A DNA stretch of 64,000 bases from Lelliottia nimipressuralis (GCF_004115925.1 NZ_SDDX01000018.1:1-64000), one strand, 5' to 3'. Positions 7,720 to 17,065 are shown, numbered from the stretch's first letter. Numbers and translations: made by a program. Notes: generated by a model from the sequence alone, not told the origin.

Positions 7720-9228
7720 TCAGAACATCATGGACATCCACGGATAACCAATCAGCAGCAGGGCCGCCAGGAAGATGGCGCCAAAGATGGTGCCGAGGCG
7801 CCAGTAGTCTTTGGTTGGCAGGTAGCCGCTCCCGTAGTAAATCGGGCTTGGGCCGGTGCCGTATGGGGTGATGATCCCCATGATACCCAGAGAGGTCACC
7901 ATCAGCAGGACGAACACTTCCATGTTAATACCCGGAATGGTGGCGGCGATGGTCAGCATCGCAGGCAGCAGCGCAGTGGTGTGCGCGGTGGTGCTGGCAA
8001 ACAGGTAGTGCAGCAGGTAGAACGCCAGCAGCAGGACCACCGTTGCGACACCCGGCGAGATACCACTCATCAGCAGGCCGCCTTCTTTACCCAGCCAGGC
8101 GATGAAGCCGGTGGAAGAGAGGCCGTCTGCAAGGGCCACCAAAGTGGCGAACCAGACAAAGGTGTTCCACGCGGCTTTGTTGCCGGTGATATCGTTCCAC
8201 TCCAGCACGCCGGTCCACAGCATCAGGCCAACAATCAGCAGGGCGGCCAGCGCAGGTTCAATCCACGCGGCGGCGAAAATCCACATCATCAGCGCACAGC
8301 AGACAAAGACCAGCAGCAGAATTTCATTGCGCGACAGTTTGCCCAGTTTCTCCAGCTCACGACACGCCCACAGCGGCACTTCGTCGTTGATTTTCACTTC
8401 TGGCGGATAAAACCAGTAGGCCAGCAGCGGCATCACCAGAATCAGCAGCACACCCACCGGCAGGAAGGCAATGAACCAGGTGCCCCAGGAGATGTTGATC
8501 CCGACGATGCTTTTCACCAGCGCCAGAGCGAGCAGGTTTGGCGCCAGCGCAGAGAGGAACATGGAGCTGGTGATACAGGCGGCGGTAATGGCTACCCACA
8601 TCAGGTAGGAGCCAATTTTACGCGCGCTTGGGTCGTTCGGTTTTGAACCATACAGCGGCGGCAGGTTAGCGATGATCGGGTAGATAGTCCCGCCGCTACG
8701 CGCTGTGTTAGACGGTGTGAACGGGGCCAGCAGCAGGTCCGCGAAGGTGATTGCATAACCCAGCGTCAGGCTGCGGCGGCCAAGATATTTCACCAGAATC
8801 AGCGCCAGACGGCGGCCAAAACGGGTTTTATCGTAGCCCGCGGCAAACATAAAGGCACCGAAAATCAGCCAGACGGTGGAGTTACCGAAGCCGCTCACCG
8901 CCCATTTAAAGGAGGCACCTGCCAGCTTGAATTTCGGGTCAGCCAGCTGTTCCGGGCTAAACAGCACCCACTGGCTGCACAGGGCGATGGCGACGACCCC
9001 GGTCAGGCCAATCACGGCACCCGGCAGCGGTTCGAAGATCAGACCAACGATCACGCCAACAAAGATAGCGAAGTAGTGCCAGGCATAAGGCGGTAACCCT
9101 TCAGGAACCGGCACAAACAGGAGGAGCACTGCGACAATAATGGGCAGTGCCATCATCAGCAGACGTTTGTTGCTTCCGTCTTTTGGCTTGCTCGCCACTG
9201 GGGGCGTTACAGCTGTTTTATCATTCAT
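7720..9228 (-). CDS. DASS-family (divalent anion:Na+ symporter / CitT-type) dicarboxylate transporter
   Basis: 502 residues with about twelve hydrophobic segments. It has the family signatures SNTARSGGTIYP and TPYGTGPSPIYYGSGY, which correspond to the two substrate/sodium SNT-type loops. CitT/TtdT members exchange citrate, tartrate or 2-oxoglutarate/malate for succinate; the substrate here is inferred to be a C4-dicarboxylate from the adjacent fumarase and fumarate reductase. ATG 9228 was preferred because AAGAAG lies at good spacing; an in-frame GTG at 9276 would add 16 residues without a ribosome site. It is divergent from the fumarate reductase gene. Confidence 0.88.
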   Translation of the reverse strand: MNDKTAVTPPVASKPKDGSNKRLLMMALPIIVAVLLLFVPVPEGLPPYAWHYFAIFVGVIVGLIFEPLPGAVIGLTGVVAIALCSQWVLFSPEQLADPKFKLAGASFKWAVSGFGNSTVWLIFGAFMFAAGYDKTRFGRRLALILVKYLGRRSLTLGYAITFADLLLAPFTPSNTARSGGTIYPIIANLPPLYGSKPNDPSARKIGSYLMWVAITAACITSSMFLSALAPNLLALALVKSIVGINISWGTWFIAFLPVGVLLILVMPLLAYWFYPPEVKINDEVPLWACRELEKLGKLSRNEILLLVFVCCALMMWIFAAAWIEPALAALLIVGLMLWTGVLEWNDITGNKAAWNTFVWFATLVALADGLSSTGFIAWLGKEGGLLMSGISPGVATVVLLLAFYLLHYLFASTTAHTTALLPAMLTIAATIPGINMEVFVLLMVTSLGIMGIITPYGTGPSPIYYGSGYLPTKDYWRLGTIFGAIFLAALLLIGYPWMSMMF

Positions 9229-9844
9229 AGGTTTGCTTCTTAAGTTGTCAAAAATTCGGTTTAGCAGAAATAACACCGCGACTTTTTTAATTACTTTGCT
9301 TTCTTTAGTTATTTAAAGTGCTTTCAGGTTATTTCTTGAATAGCTATTTAGCGCGCTTTTGGAGGCGTTAAATTAAAAATTGATGATGTTTATATAGTGC
9401 GCCTTTAGAGGCCAGTGGAATTGATCGCGATCAATAAAATAGAATTGCAATGTTATTTTTATCCATATTTTAATAACCCTATTGAGTTATGTGGATATTA
9501 TCCGTTTGATAGGTTTTATTTGGCGAGATTGATATTTCACGCAAACGATTTTCAATTAAAAAATGCATATTAATCATATGCTTGTTTGATTTTTCTTCTC
9601 GCGAGTAAAGTAATGAAAACGTTAACGGAATTGATATTATTGTGAACACGGTATCCTAATATCAATAACACCAATGTAGTAATAATGTTATTGCAGGGAT
9701 TAAATAGTTTATTAACTAACGTAATAACTTTAGTAACTAAAAATAGCGTTATATTAATACCATGACATCGGCAAAAAAATTAACCAGAACATAATCCGAT
9801 AAAGAATTCTCAAATTTCAATTTTAAAAGTTTGGAGTTTCTATT
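9229..9844. promoter_or_regulatory. Divergent regulatory region of transporter/fumarase and fumarate reductase genes
   Basis: A 616-bp, strongly AT-rich stretch with no open frame of note. It holds a perfect FNR palindrome at 9421-9434 and several short AT-rich repeats such as TTTAATTA, which could suit DcuR, whose known targets are AT-rich. It separates a minus-strand and a plus-strand operon that both concern C4-dicarboxylates, so joint control is likely. The ribosome site for the plus-strand gene is TTTGGAG near 9831. Confidence 0.7.
9421..9434. promoter_or_regulatory. FNR box
   Basis: TTGATCGCGATCAA fits the FNR consensus TTGAT-N4-ATCAA without a mismatch. It is about 190 bp from the transporter start and 410 bp from the reductase start, and implies oxygen-limited expression of one or both. 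Confidence 0.8.
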
Positions 9845-12622
9845 ATGAGCACTAACGAACGAATTCTTAGTCCTTTCACCTTACCGAATGGTACGGAACT
9901 CAAAAACCGTCTGTTGATGGCGCCGATGACCACCTGCACCGGTTATTACGACGGCACGGTGACCAGCGAGCTGGTGGAATACTACCGCGCGCGCTCCGGC
10001 AGCATTGGCACCATCATTGTTGAGTGCTGTTTTGTTGATGATCTGGGGCTGGCTTTCCCCGGCGCCATCGGTATCGACAACGACGAGAAAATCGCCGGGC
10101 TGGCAAAAATTGCCGAGGCCATCAAATCCAAAGGCTCTAAAGCGCTGCTGCAGATCTACCACGGCGGCCGCATGGTGGACCCGAAACTGATCGGTGGCCG
10201 CACGCCTGTCGGCCCAAGCGCGGTCGCCGCGCCGCGTGAAGGTGCCGCGACCCCGGTGGCATTAACCGGCGAAGAAGTCGAAGGGATGATCGGGAAATTC
10301 GGTGAAGCGGTTCGTCGTGCGATTCAGGCGGGCTTCGACGGCGTCGAAATTCACGGTGCAAACACCTATCTGATCCAGCAGTTTTACTCCCCGAACTCCA
10401 ACCAGCGCGACGACGAGTGGGGTGGCAGCCGTGACAACCGCGCCAGATTCCCGCTGGCGGTCCTGGACATCACCCATAAAATGGTCCGTCAGTACGCCGA
10501 CGACGCTTTTATTATCGGCTATCGCTTCTCGCCGGAAGAGATGGAAGTTCCGGGCATCCGTTTTGACGACACCCTGTACCTGCTGGAAAAACTGGCCGCC
10601 CGTGGCCTGGATTACCTGCACTTCTCCGTGGGTGCAACGCTGCGCCCGTCGATCGTAGATACACAAGACCCAACCCCTTTGATCGAGAAATACCACGCCA
10701 TGCGTTCCGAAACGCTCGCGCAAATTCCGGTGATGGGTGTGGGTGGCGTTGTGAACGCCGCAGACGTTAACGAGGCGCTGGACCACGGTTACGATCTGAT
10801 TGCTGTGGGTCGCGCGACCATCGCCTATCCGGACTGGACCGACCGCATCCGTGACGGCGAGACCCTGGAGCTGTTTATGGACAGCACCCAGCGCGAAGCG
10901 CTGCACATCCCTGAGCCGCTGTGGCGCTTCTCGCTGGTGGAGGCGATGATTCGCGACATGAGCATGGGCGAATCTAAATTCAAAGCGGGTGTGTTTGTCG
11001 AAACGGTGCAGGATGACACCAACGAACTGGTGATTAACGTCAGCCTCGAAACCGACCGTATCGCCGACATCGAACTGGCGTCTGGCCCAACGCAGGACGT
11101 TGAGTTCATCTCCAGCTTCGAAGAGATCCGCAGCCGCATTCTCGACGCGAACACTCCGCACGTGGACGCCATCACCGGCGCGACCAGCCAGAGTGAAGCC
11201 GTGAAAAAAGCGGTATCTAAAGCGATGGTCAAATCGAGTAAAGTGCTGGCGGCAGAAGAGGGCGTCGACCCGAACGCTGCCAAAGCGTTTGACGTGGTGG
11301 TTGTCGGCAGCGGCGGTGCCGGTCTGGCGGCGGCGATTCAGGCTCACGACGAAGGGGCAAGCGTCCTGATTGTCGAGAAAATGCCGACCATCGGCGGGAA
11401 CACCATTAAAGCTTCTGCCGGGATGAACGCCGCAGAAACCCGCTTCCAGCGCGTAAAAGGCATCCAGGACAGCAAAGAACTGTTCTACCAGGAATCCCTG
11501 AAAGGCGGCCATAACAAGAACAACCCGGAACTGCTGCGTCGCTTTGTCGAAAACGCACCAGAGGCGATCGAATGGCTGGCAACGCGCGGGATCATGCTGA
11601 ACGACATCACCACCACGGGCGGGATGAGCATCGACCGTACCCACCGTCCAAAAGATGGTTCTGCAGTGGGTGGCTACCTGATTAGCGGCCTGGTGCGTAA
11701 CGTCAACAAACGCCACATCGAGGTGATGCTCGATACCTCCGTGAGCGACATTATCGTGGAAAATGGCGAAGTGACCGGCGTACGTCTGACCACCGAAGAG
11801 AACGAAACCCTGACCGTAGCCACCCGCAGCATTGTGATGGCGACGGGCGGTTTCAGCGCCAACAGCAGCATGGTCGTTAAATATCGTCCGGATCTGGACG
11901 GTTTCGTCACCACCAACCATAAAGGGGCTACCGGTGGCGGTATCGCGCTGCTGGAACGTATTGGCGCAGGCACCGTCGATATGGGCGAAATTCAGATTCA
12001 CCCGACCGTTGAGCAAAACACCTCGTACCTGATTTCCGAATCTATCCGTGGCGGCGGCGCTATCCTGGTGAGCCAGAAGGGCAGCCGTTTCTTCAACGAA
12101 ATGGAGACTCGCGATAAAGTCTCGGCGCAGATTATCGCGCTGCCAGAGAAATACGCTTACATCGTCTTTGATGAGCACGTCCGCGCGAAAAACAAAGCGG
12201 CGGATGAGTACATCGCCAAAGGCCTGGTGACCAGCGCCAGCTCGCCAAAAGCGCTGGCTGAAACACTGGGGATGGATTACCACACCTTCCTCGACACCCT
12301 GGAGCGCTACAACGGCTTTGTGGAAAAACAGCACGACGATGATTTTGGTCGCACCACTGCGCTGCGTGCGCCGATCAACGAAGGCCCGTTCCATGCCATT
12401 CGTATCGCACCAGGCGTGCACCACACCATGGGCGGCGTGACCATCAACACTGAAACTTGCGTGCTGAACGGCGAACACCAGGTCATTCCGGGTGCCTTCG
12501 CGGCGGGTGAAGTGGTCGGCGGTATCCACGGCGGCAACCGTATCGGCGGTAACGCAGTGGCAGATATCATTATTTTTGGTACCCTTGCCGGACACCACGC
12601 CGCGATACGCGCAAAACAGTAA
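9845..12622 (+). CDS. Soluble NADH-dependent fumarate reductase (OYE-like + FMN_bind + FAD_binding_2)
   Basis: 925 residues in three parts. Residues ~1-350 are an Old Yellow Enzyme-like FMN barrel (LLQIYHGGRM, GFDGVEIHGANTYLIQQF). Residues ~380-460 are an FMN_bind domain whose DAITGAT motif places the covalent-FMN threonine at T447. From ~482 to the end is a flavocytochrome-c/fumarate-reductase flavoprotein domain (VVVGSGGAGLAAA, TMGG, GGNRIGGNA). The same arrangement has been described as a cytoplasmic NADH:fumarate reductase in Klebsiella pneumoniae. It would oxidise NADH and reduce fumarate to succinate without quinones. There is no signal peptide. ApbE, needed to attach FMN to T447, is the next gene. 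Confidence 0.92.
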   Translation: MSTNERILSPFTLPNGTELKNRLLMAPMTTCTGYYDGTVTSELVEYYRARSGSIGTIIVECCFVDDLGLAFPGAIGIDNDEKIAGLAKIAEAIKSKGSKALLQIYHGGRMVDPKLIGGRTPVGPSAVAAPREGAATPVALTGEEVEGMIGKFGEAVRRAIQAGFDGVEIHGANTYLIQQFYSPNSNQRDDEWGGSRDNRARFPLAVLDITHKMVRQYADDAFIIGYRFSPEEMEVPGIRFDDTLYLLEKLAARGLDYLHFSVGATLRPSIVDTQDPTPLIEKYHAMRSETLAQIPVMGVGGVVNAADVNEALDHGYDLIAVGRATIAYPDWTDRIRDGETLELFMDSTQREALHIPEPLWRFSLVEAMIRDMSMGESKFKAGVFVETVQDDTNELVINVSLETDRIADIELASGPTQDVEFISSFEEIRSRILDANTPHVDAITGATSQSEAVKKAVSKAMVKSSKVLAAEEGVDPNAAKAFDVVVVGSGGAGLAAAIQAHDEGASVLIVEKMPTIGGNTIKASAGMNAAETRFQRVKGIQDSKELFYQESLKGGHNKNNPELLRRFVENAPEAIEWLATRGIMLNDITTTGGMSIDRTHRPKDGSAVGGYLISGLVRNVNKRHIEVMLDTSVSDIIVENGEVTGVRLTTEENETLTVATRSIVMATGGFSANSSMVVKYRPDLDGFVTTNHKGATGGGIALLERIGAGTVDMGEIQIHPTVEQNTSYLISESIRGGGAILVSQKGSRFFNEMETRDKVSAQIIALPEKYAYIVFDEHVRAKNKAADEYIAKGLVTSASSPKALAETLGMDYHTFLDTLERYNGFVEKQHDDDFGRTTALRAPINEGPFHAIRIAPGVHHTMGGVTINTETCVLNGEHQVIPGAFAAGEVVGGIHGGNRIGGNAVADIIIFGTLAGHHAAIRAKQ

Positions 12623-12628
12623 TCTCAA

Positions 12629-12700
12629 TGCCCGGTGGCGCTTGCGCTTGCCGGGCACGGTTTTGTCGGCCGGATACGTGCAGCGCCATCCGGCACTCTA
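12629..12700. repeat. REP-like palindromic element
   Basis: GCCCGGTGGCGC and its near-complement GCTTGCCGGGC form a stem at about 12629-12656, and a second partial arm (GCCGGATACG ... CCATCCGGC) follows at about 12669-12697. This is the usual make-up of enterobacterial REP/BIME elements. It separates the reductase and apbE genes. Confidence 0.65.
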
Positions 12701-12716
12701 ACCGAGGAGCGATACC

Positions 12717-13682
12717 ATGTCTGACGACCATCGAGTCTACAGCTATTCCGCCACACTCATGGGCTCCCCCATTCTTTTGAAGCTCTTTTCGAATAACGAA
12801 GCCCTCGCATCTCGCGTGTTTCGCCTCATCAAACAGTACGAAGACCTCCTGACCGTCAACCGCGCACCGTCGCAGGTGATGGACATCAACCAGGCCGCCG
12901 GGAAACACCCCGTCAGCGTCAGCCGTGCGGTGTATGAGCTGATCCGCATCGCGAAGGCCGCAAGCACACTGGAAAACAGCGCCTTCAATCTGGCCATCGG
13001 CCCGCTGGTGAAGCGCTGGAAGATTGGATTTCAGGGCGACAGCGTGCCGCCCGCAGAGGAGATCGCAGCGCTGATGGCGCTGACCGATCCGGCTGATGTT
13101 TTACTCGACGACACGGCCAGCAGCGTATTCCTGACCAAACCGGGCATGGAGATCGATCTCGGGGCCATTGCCAAAGGCTACATTGCCGACAGGGTGCGCG
13201 ATTACCTGCGCAAAGAGGGGGAAACTGTCGGTCTGATTAACCTCGGCGGCAATATTCAGACGCTCGGCGCGCCGGAAGGGGGCTGGACCCTCGGTATCAA
13301 AACGCCTTTCGGCGGGGCCGATGAGCTGGTCGGTACACTGACGGTGGAGAATAAGTCGGTGGTGACATCGGGCACCTACGAACGCTTCTTCGAACGCGAT
13401 GGCAAGCGCTACCACCATATTCTGAACCCGCGCACGGGCTATCCGTTAGATAACGAACTCGATAGCGTCACCATTATCTCGACGAACTCTATCGACGGGG
13501 ATATCTGGACCACGCTGATTTACGGGATGGGCGTGGAGAAGGGCTGTGCCGCGCTGCGCGCGCGGCCTGATATTGAAGCGGTGTTTGTCACCAAAACGAA
13601 AGAGGTGGTGCTCTCCTCCATGAAGCATTTCCGCTTCACGCTTCTGGACAATCGCTATCGCCTTACTGGCAATATTGTTTGA
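12717..13682 (+). CDS. apbE: ApbE-type FAD:protein FMN transferase (cytoplasmic)
   Basis: 321 residues. The family residues are visible: MEIDLGAIAKGYIAD, LINLGGNIQTLG, HHILNPRTGYP and the late SIDGDIWTTLIYGMG where the metal-binding D/T usually lie. ApbE transfers FMN from FAD to a Ser/Thr of target proteins. There is no signal peptide or lipobox, unlike periplasmic ApbE lipoproteins, so it should act in the cytoplasm on T447 of the adjacent fumarate reductase. The ATG has a GGAGCG ribosome site. Its 3' end overlaps the convergent dcuR 3' end by 20 bases, so the two transcripts are antisense there. Confidence 0.93.
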   Translation: MSDDHRVYSYSATLMGSPILLKLFSNNEALASRVFRLIKQYEDLLTVNRAPSQVMDINQAAGKHPVSVSRAVYELIRIAKAASTLENSAFNLAIGPLVKRWKIGFQGDSVPPAEEIAALMALTDPADVLLDDTASSVFLTKPGMEIDLGAIAKGYIADRVRDYLRKEGETVGLINLGGNIQTLGAPEGGWTLGIKTPFGGADELVGTLTVENKSVVTSGTYERFFERDGKRYHHILNPRTGYPLDNELDSVTIISTNSIDGDIWTTLIYGMGVEKGCAALRARPDIEAVFVTKTKEVVLSSMKHFRFTLLDNRYRLTGNIV

Positions 13683-14382
13683 GCAGACCCGCCTGCTCCG
13701 GCTGCAGCCGGTAGCGATACACCGGACGCCCCGTCGCACCATAGTGAATGCTGGTGAACAGAATATTAATCTGCGCCAGCCAGATCAGATACTTACGGCA
13801 CGAGACGCGGGAAATTCCCACTGAGTTCGCCAGATCGTCGGTGGAAAACTCGGTGTCGGGATGGGCTTCAATCCACTGGCAAATGGTACGTAGCGTCTGC
13901 GGGGTTAAGCCCTTCGGCAGGCGCTTGCTGTCTGCCAGCTCCGGCGCGCCGCCGTGCAGCAAACGATCCACATCGGCCTGCTCATAATACTGATGCGAGC
14001 CCATCAGCTGCTTCTTCTCCTTCCAGCCGTTCAGCGCCTCTTCAAAACGCGGGAACTGGAAAGGTTTGATCAGATAATCCACCACGCCGTAGTGCATCGA
14101 CGTCTGAATGGTCGTGGCATCAGACGCCGACGAAATCATGATCACATCAATCGGGCGGCCAGAAGCGCGAATCACCGGCAGCAGGTCGAGACCGTTGTCC
14201 TGCTGCATATAGACATCCAGCAGCACCAGATCGACAGGCTGTGCAGGATTATTAATCACCGCTTCGGCCTGATTCAGCGTAGAGGCTACGCCGCAGCAGC
14301 TAAACCCCTCAACCCGATTAACGTACAGACGGTTCAGGTCGGCCACCATGGCATCATCATCGACAATTAAGACATTTATCAC
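13663..14382 (-). CDS. dcuR: DcuR-type response regulator
   Basis: 239 residues, the same length as E. coli DcuR and similar throughout. The N-terminal receiver domain has the acidic pair in IVDDDAM, the phospho-acceptor Asp in LVLLDVYMQ and the Lys in YLIKPFQ. The C-terminal HTH part (GLTPQTLRTICQWI, STDDLANSVGISRVSCRKYL) is of the CitB/DcuR type. With phospho-DcuS it activates C4-dicarboxylate genes. The start is GTG and overlaps the dcuS stop by four bases (GTGA), so the two are translationally coupled. The nearby fumarase/transporter and fumarate reductase genes are the obvious targets. Confidence 0.93.
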   Translation of the reverse strand: MINVLIVDDDAMVADLNRLYVNRVEGFSCCGVASTLNQAEAVINNPAQPVDLVLLDVYMQQDNGLDLLPVIRASGRPIDVIMISSASDATTIQTSMHYGVVDYLIKPFQFPRFEEALNGWKEKKQLMGSHQYYEQADVDRLLHGGAPELADSKRLPKGLTPQTLRTICQWIEAHPDTEFSTDDLANSVGISRVSCRKYLIWLAQINILFTSIHYGATGRPVYRYRLQPEQAGLLKQYCQ

Positions 14383-15995
14383 GCGATTTTCCTCTCGCTA
14401 TCCCAGGGGATCTGTACAAAAAATTGAGTAAATACACCAGGCTCGGATTCGACGGCAATCTCACCGCCCAGTTTTTCGAGCTGCTGGCGAACAAGGAAAA
14501 GCCCCACGCCGCGATTTTCACCCTTCGTGGAAAAGCCCTTCGTAAAAATATGTTCCAGCTGCGCAGGATCGATACCCGGACCGTCATCGCTGATTTCACA
14601 GCTGAGCCAGCCATGTTGATAATGCATCAGCAGACCCACTTCGCCCTCAGGCTGGCCGGTCATCGCATCCAGCGCGTTTTCGATCAAATTACCCAGCACG
14701 GTAATCAGCACCGTCACCTGTTCCGTATTCGGCGTGTCCGGCACCTGACACTCGTCAGCCAGTGTCAGGGTAAACCCCGCTTCCTTGGCGCGGTTGATTT
14801 TACCGAGCAGGAACCCGGCGATGACCGGTGATTTAATTTTATGCTGAATAGCGCCGATATCGGTCTGATAATTCTGCGCGGTCTGAATGACGTACTCTTC
14901 GAGCTTGTCGTAGCGCTTCATGTGCAGCAGGCCGAGGATCACGTGCAGCTTATTCATAAACTCATGGGAGTGCGTGCGCAGGGCGTCGACATAGCTCACC
15001 ATGCCATCCATGCGCTGCATCAGCTCGCGAACTTCGGTCTTGTCGCGAAAGGTGCTGATCGCCCCAATCACTGAATTCTGGCTTCTGACCGGAAAGGTGT
15101 TGCACAGCAGCAGGCGACCGTTGCAGTCGATCTCCTGATCCTGCAGGGCTTTTCCGGTTTGCGACACCCGGCGCAGGGAGGCGAGCATCGGCATGTGGCG
15201 CGGCTCATCGGTACTGCTGGCGGGCAGGAGCAGGATCTGGCGGGCGGCATGGTTAATCATGGTCACGCGCCCCTGGCTGTCGACGGCGATCACCCCCTCT
15301 TTCAGAGACTGGAGCATCGCCTGGCGCTGTTCAAACAGGGCGGAGATTTCATAGGGTTCCAGCCCAAACAAAATCCGCTTGAGCAGATGCACTAAACCCC
15401 AGGTGCCGAGCGTGCCCATTAGCGCGCTGAAGAGCACCGTCCAGATCGCCCCCCAGCGGCTGCGGCTGATCTGTTCATCGACTTTGTTGAGGGAAATCCC
15501 GACGGCGACCACGCCAATCTGCTGGTGATTATCGTCGTACACCGGCGTGAATACGCGCAGCGCTTCGGCCAGCACACCGTGGTTGACCGAGACGTTCTCC
15601 TTCCCTTCCAGCGCGGGTTTGATGTCGTCGCCGATAAAGCGTTTGCCGAGCAGGGTGTTGTTCGGGTGAGAGTAACGCACGCCCTGCATGTTGGTGACAA
15701 CCGCGAAAAGCAAATCGTTGCGGCGAGTGATCGCATCTGAGACGGACTGGATGGGGCTGTTTTCCGGCGAATGTTGCAGGCCGCGTTTCACATCCGGGCT
15801 GTCGGCAAGGGTACGGGCGATGGCCAGCGCGGTATCTTTGACGCCGTCGCGCGTGGCGCGGGTGACCTGCATAAAGTAGAGCGCGAACGTCACCAGCAAT
15901 ACCGACCCAATCACGCTGCACACCATCAGCGTGACCAGGGTATTGAGCTTCATTGGGCGCTTGCGCGTCATGGCTAAAGGCTGCAAATCGCTCAT
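14379..15995 (-). CDS. dcuS: DcuS-type C4-dicarboxylate sensor histidine kinase
   Basis: 538 residues (E. coli DcuS has 543). An N-terminal membrane helix (VTLMVCSVIGSVLLVTFALY) and a second at ~185-205 enclose a periplasmic PAS domain. That domain retains the C4-dicarboxylate ligands of E. coli DcuS: R and H in GVRYSH, F in KRFIG, and R and F in ALRVF. A cytoplasmic PAS follows, then the phospho-accepting His in RTHSHEFMNKLHV and an HATPase domain (NLIENALDA, DDGPGI, GVGLFLV). It senses fumarate, malate or succinate outside the cell and phosphorylates DcuR. Confidence 0.94.
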   Translation of the reverse strand: MSDLQPLAMTRKRPMKLNTLVTLMVCSVIGSVLLVTFALYFMQVTRATRDGVKDTALAIARTLADSPDVKRGLQHSPENSPIQSVSDAITRRNDLLFAVVTNMQGVRYSHPNNTLLGKRFIGDDIKPALEGKENVSVNHGVLAEALRVFTPVYDDNHQQIGVVAVGISLNKVDEQISRSRWGAIWTVLFSALMGTLGTWGLVHLLKRILFGLEPYEISALFEQRQAMLQSLKEGVIAVDSQGRVTMINHAARQILLLPASSTDEPRHMPMLASLRRVSQTGKALQDQEIDCNGRLLLCNTFPVRSQNSVIGAISTFRDKTEVRELMQRMDGMVSYVDALRTHSHEFMNKLHVILGLLHMKRYDKLEEYVIQTAQNYQTDIGAIQHKIKSPVIAGFLLGKINRAKEAGFTLTLADECQVPDTPNTEQVTVLITVLGNLIENALDAMTGQPEGEVGLLMHYQHGWLSCEISDDGPGIDPAQLEHIFTKGFSTKGENRGVGLFLVRQQLEKLGGEIAVESEPGVFTQFFVQIPWDSERKIA

Positions 15996-16159
15996 CGAAA
16001 CCCCGTGGATAATTATAAAGGGGTAATTATCGCTGATGACGGCGCTTTCTTAAAGCGATGTAAAAGCTGACGAATGCTCGCCTTTTCGTGACCCCCCTCG
16101 CAGGTCATCCATATAAAACACTTTATAGTGTGGGGGAATTCATAAATAAGGAGCAGTTT

Positions 16160-17023
16160 ATGAGCGTTAAACTGAACGGTTTGGTCACGGAAAGACGCCA
16201 CGCGGATACGGCGGATATCGACAGGTTGTCGACCCTGGACATGCTGAATGTGATTCATCAGGATGATAAGTGCATTACCGATTCTATTACCCCTTTCTTA
16301 CCCGTCATTGCCCGTGTGGTCGATAACGCGGCGGCTACACTGAGCCACGGCGGACGACTGTTTATTGTCGGCGCCGGGGCCTCCGGACGTGCGGCGCTGC
16401 ATGCGGCGCTGGAGTTTGCGCCGGGCAAACATCCGGTGATGGGTCTTGATGCCGGAGACGGCGCGGGAAACTACGATCGCGGTGTGGCCGATCTGCAGGC
16501 GATGAATTTTGGCGATCACGACATGATGCTGGCGCTCTCTGTCAGCGGCAAAACGCCGTGGGTCTGGGGGGCGATGCGCCACGCCTGGTCACTGGGATCG
16601 CCGGTCGCCATCATTACGCATGACGCACAAAGCGAAGCGGCACAGCTGGCGAGTATGGTCATTGCGCCGCAAACCGGGCCAGACGCGGTAGCGGGCTTTA
16701 CGAATGCCAAAGCGGGGATGGCGCAAAAACTGATCCTCAATATGATTGCGACGGGATTAGCCGTTCGCACGGGCCGGGTTTACAGCAATATGCGCGTGGA
16801 TCTGGAAGCAAAAAGCACCAAATGGGCCGAACGACAAATTGCGATTGTAATGGAAGCGGGTGGCTGCACGCGTGCCGTCGCTAAAGCGGCGCTGGAGAGC
16901 TGCAATCACCACTGTAAGACCGCCGTGTTGATGGTATTGACCGGTCTGGACGCCTGGCAGGCCCGTGATTTGCTCGAACAGAACAATGGATTTATTCGCG
17001 TGGCGTTGCAGGAAGCGCCGTAA
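16160..17023 (+). CDS. MurQ-like SIS-domain protein, divergent
   Basis: 287 residues, close to E. coli MurQ (298), which cleaves MurNAc-6-phosphate to GlcNAc-6-phosphate and lactate. The SIS sugar-phosphate motifs GAGASGRAAL and LSVSGKTPWV and the C-terminal helical part (NHHCKTAVLMVLTGLDA) are kept. However, the MurQ segment EGAED, which includes a proposed catalytic Glu, reads DGAGN here. The usual partners murR and murP are absent. The function may therefore differ from the etherase. ATG 16160 has an AAGGAG site eight bases upstream; an in-frame ATG at 16088 would add 24 residues. A terminator follows at 17041. Confidence 0.72.
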   Translation: MSVKLNGLVTERRHADTADIDRLSTLDMLNVIHQDDKCITDSITPFLPVIARVVDNAAATLSHGGRLFIVGAGASGRAALHAALEFAPGKHPVMGLDAGDGAGNYDRGVADLQAMNFGDHDMMLALSVSGKTPWVWGAMRHAWSLGSPVAIITHDAQSEAAQLASMVIAPQTGPDAVAGFTNAKAGMAQKLILNMIATGLAVRTGRVYSNMRVDLEAKSTKWAERQIAIVMEAGGCTRAVAKAALESCNHHCKTAVLMVLTGLDAWQARDLLEQNNGFIRVALQEAP

Positions 17024-17040
17024 ATCCTGAGGTAGTGAAC

Positions 17041-17065
17041 AAAAAGGTCGCAGATGCGGCCTTTT
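17041..17065 (+). terminator. Rho-independent terminator after the MurQ-like gene
   Basis: The stem AAAAAGGTCGCA / TGCGGCCTTTT with a short loop is followed by a T-rich sequence, directly downstream of the stop at 17023. Confidence 0.65.

Noticed and set aside
7654..8646. A 330-codon plus-strand frame over the transporter gene, very rich in Gln, His and Arg
   Set aside because: Composition is that of a reverse frame of a membrane-protein gene; the minus-strand transporter has clear family motifs.
10262..12658. A 798-codon open frame on the minus strand, antisense to the fumarate reductase gene
   Set aside because: It is rich in His, Val, Phe and Arg as expected for the reverse frame of a GC-rich gene, has no recognisable domain or ribosome site, and the plus-strand protein is complete and conserved.
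12623..12716. Small RNA between the fumarate reductase and apbE genes
   Set aside because: The palindromes are typical REP elements and there is no promoter or T-run of a separate RNA.
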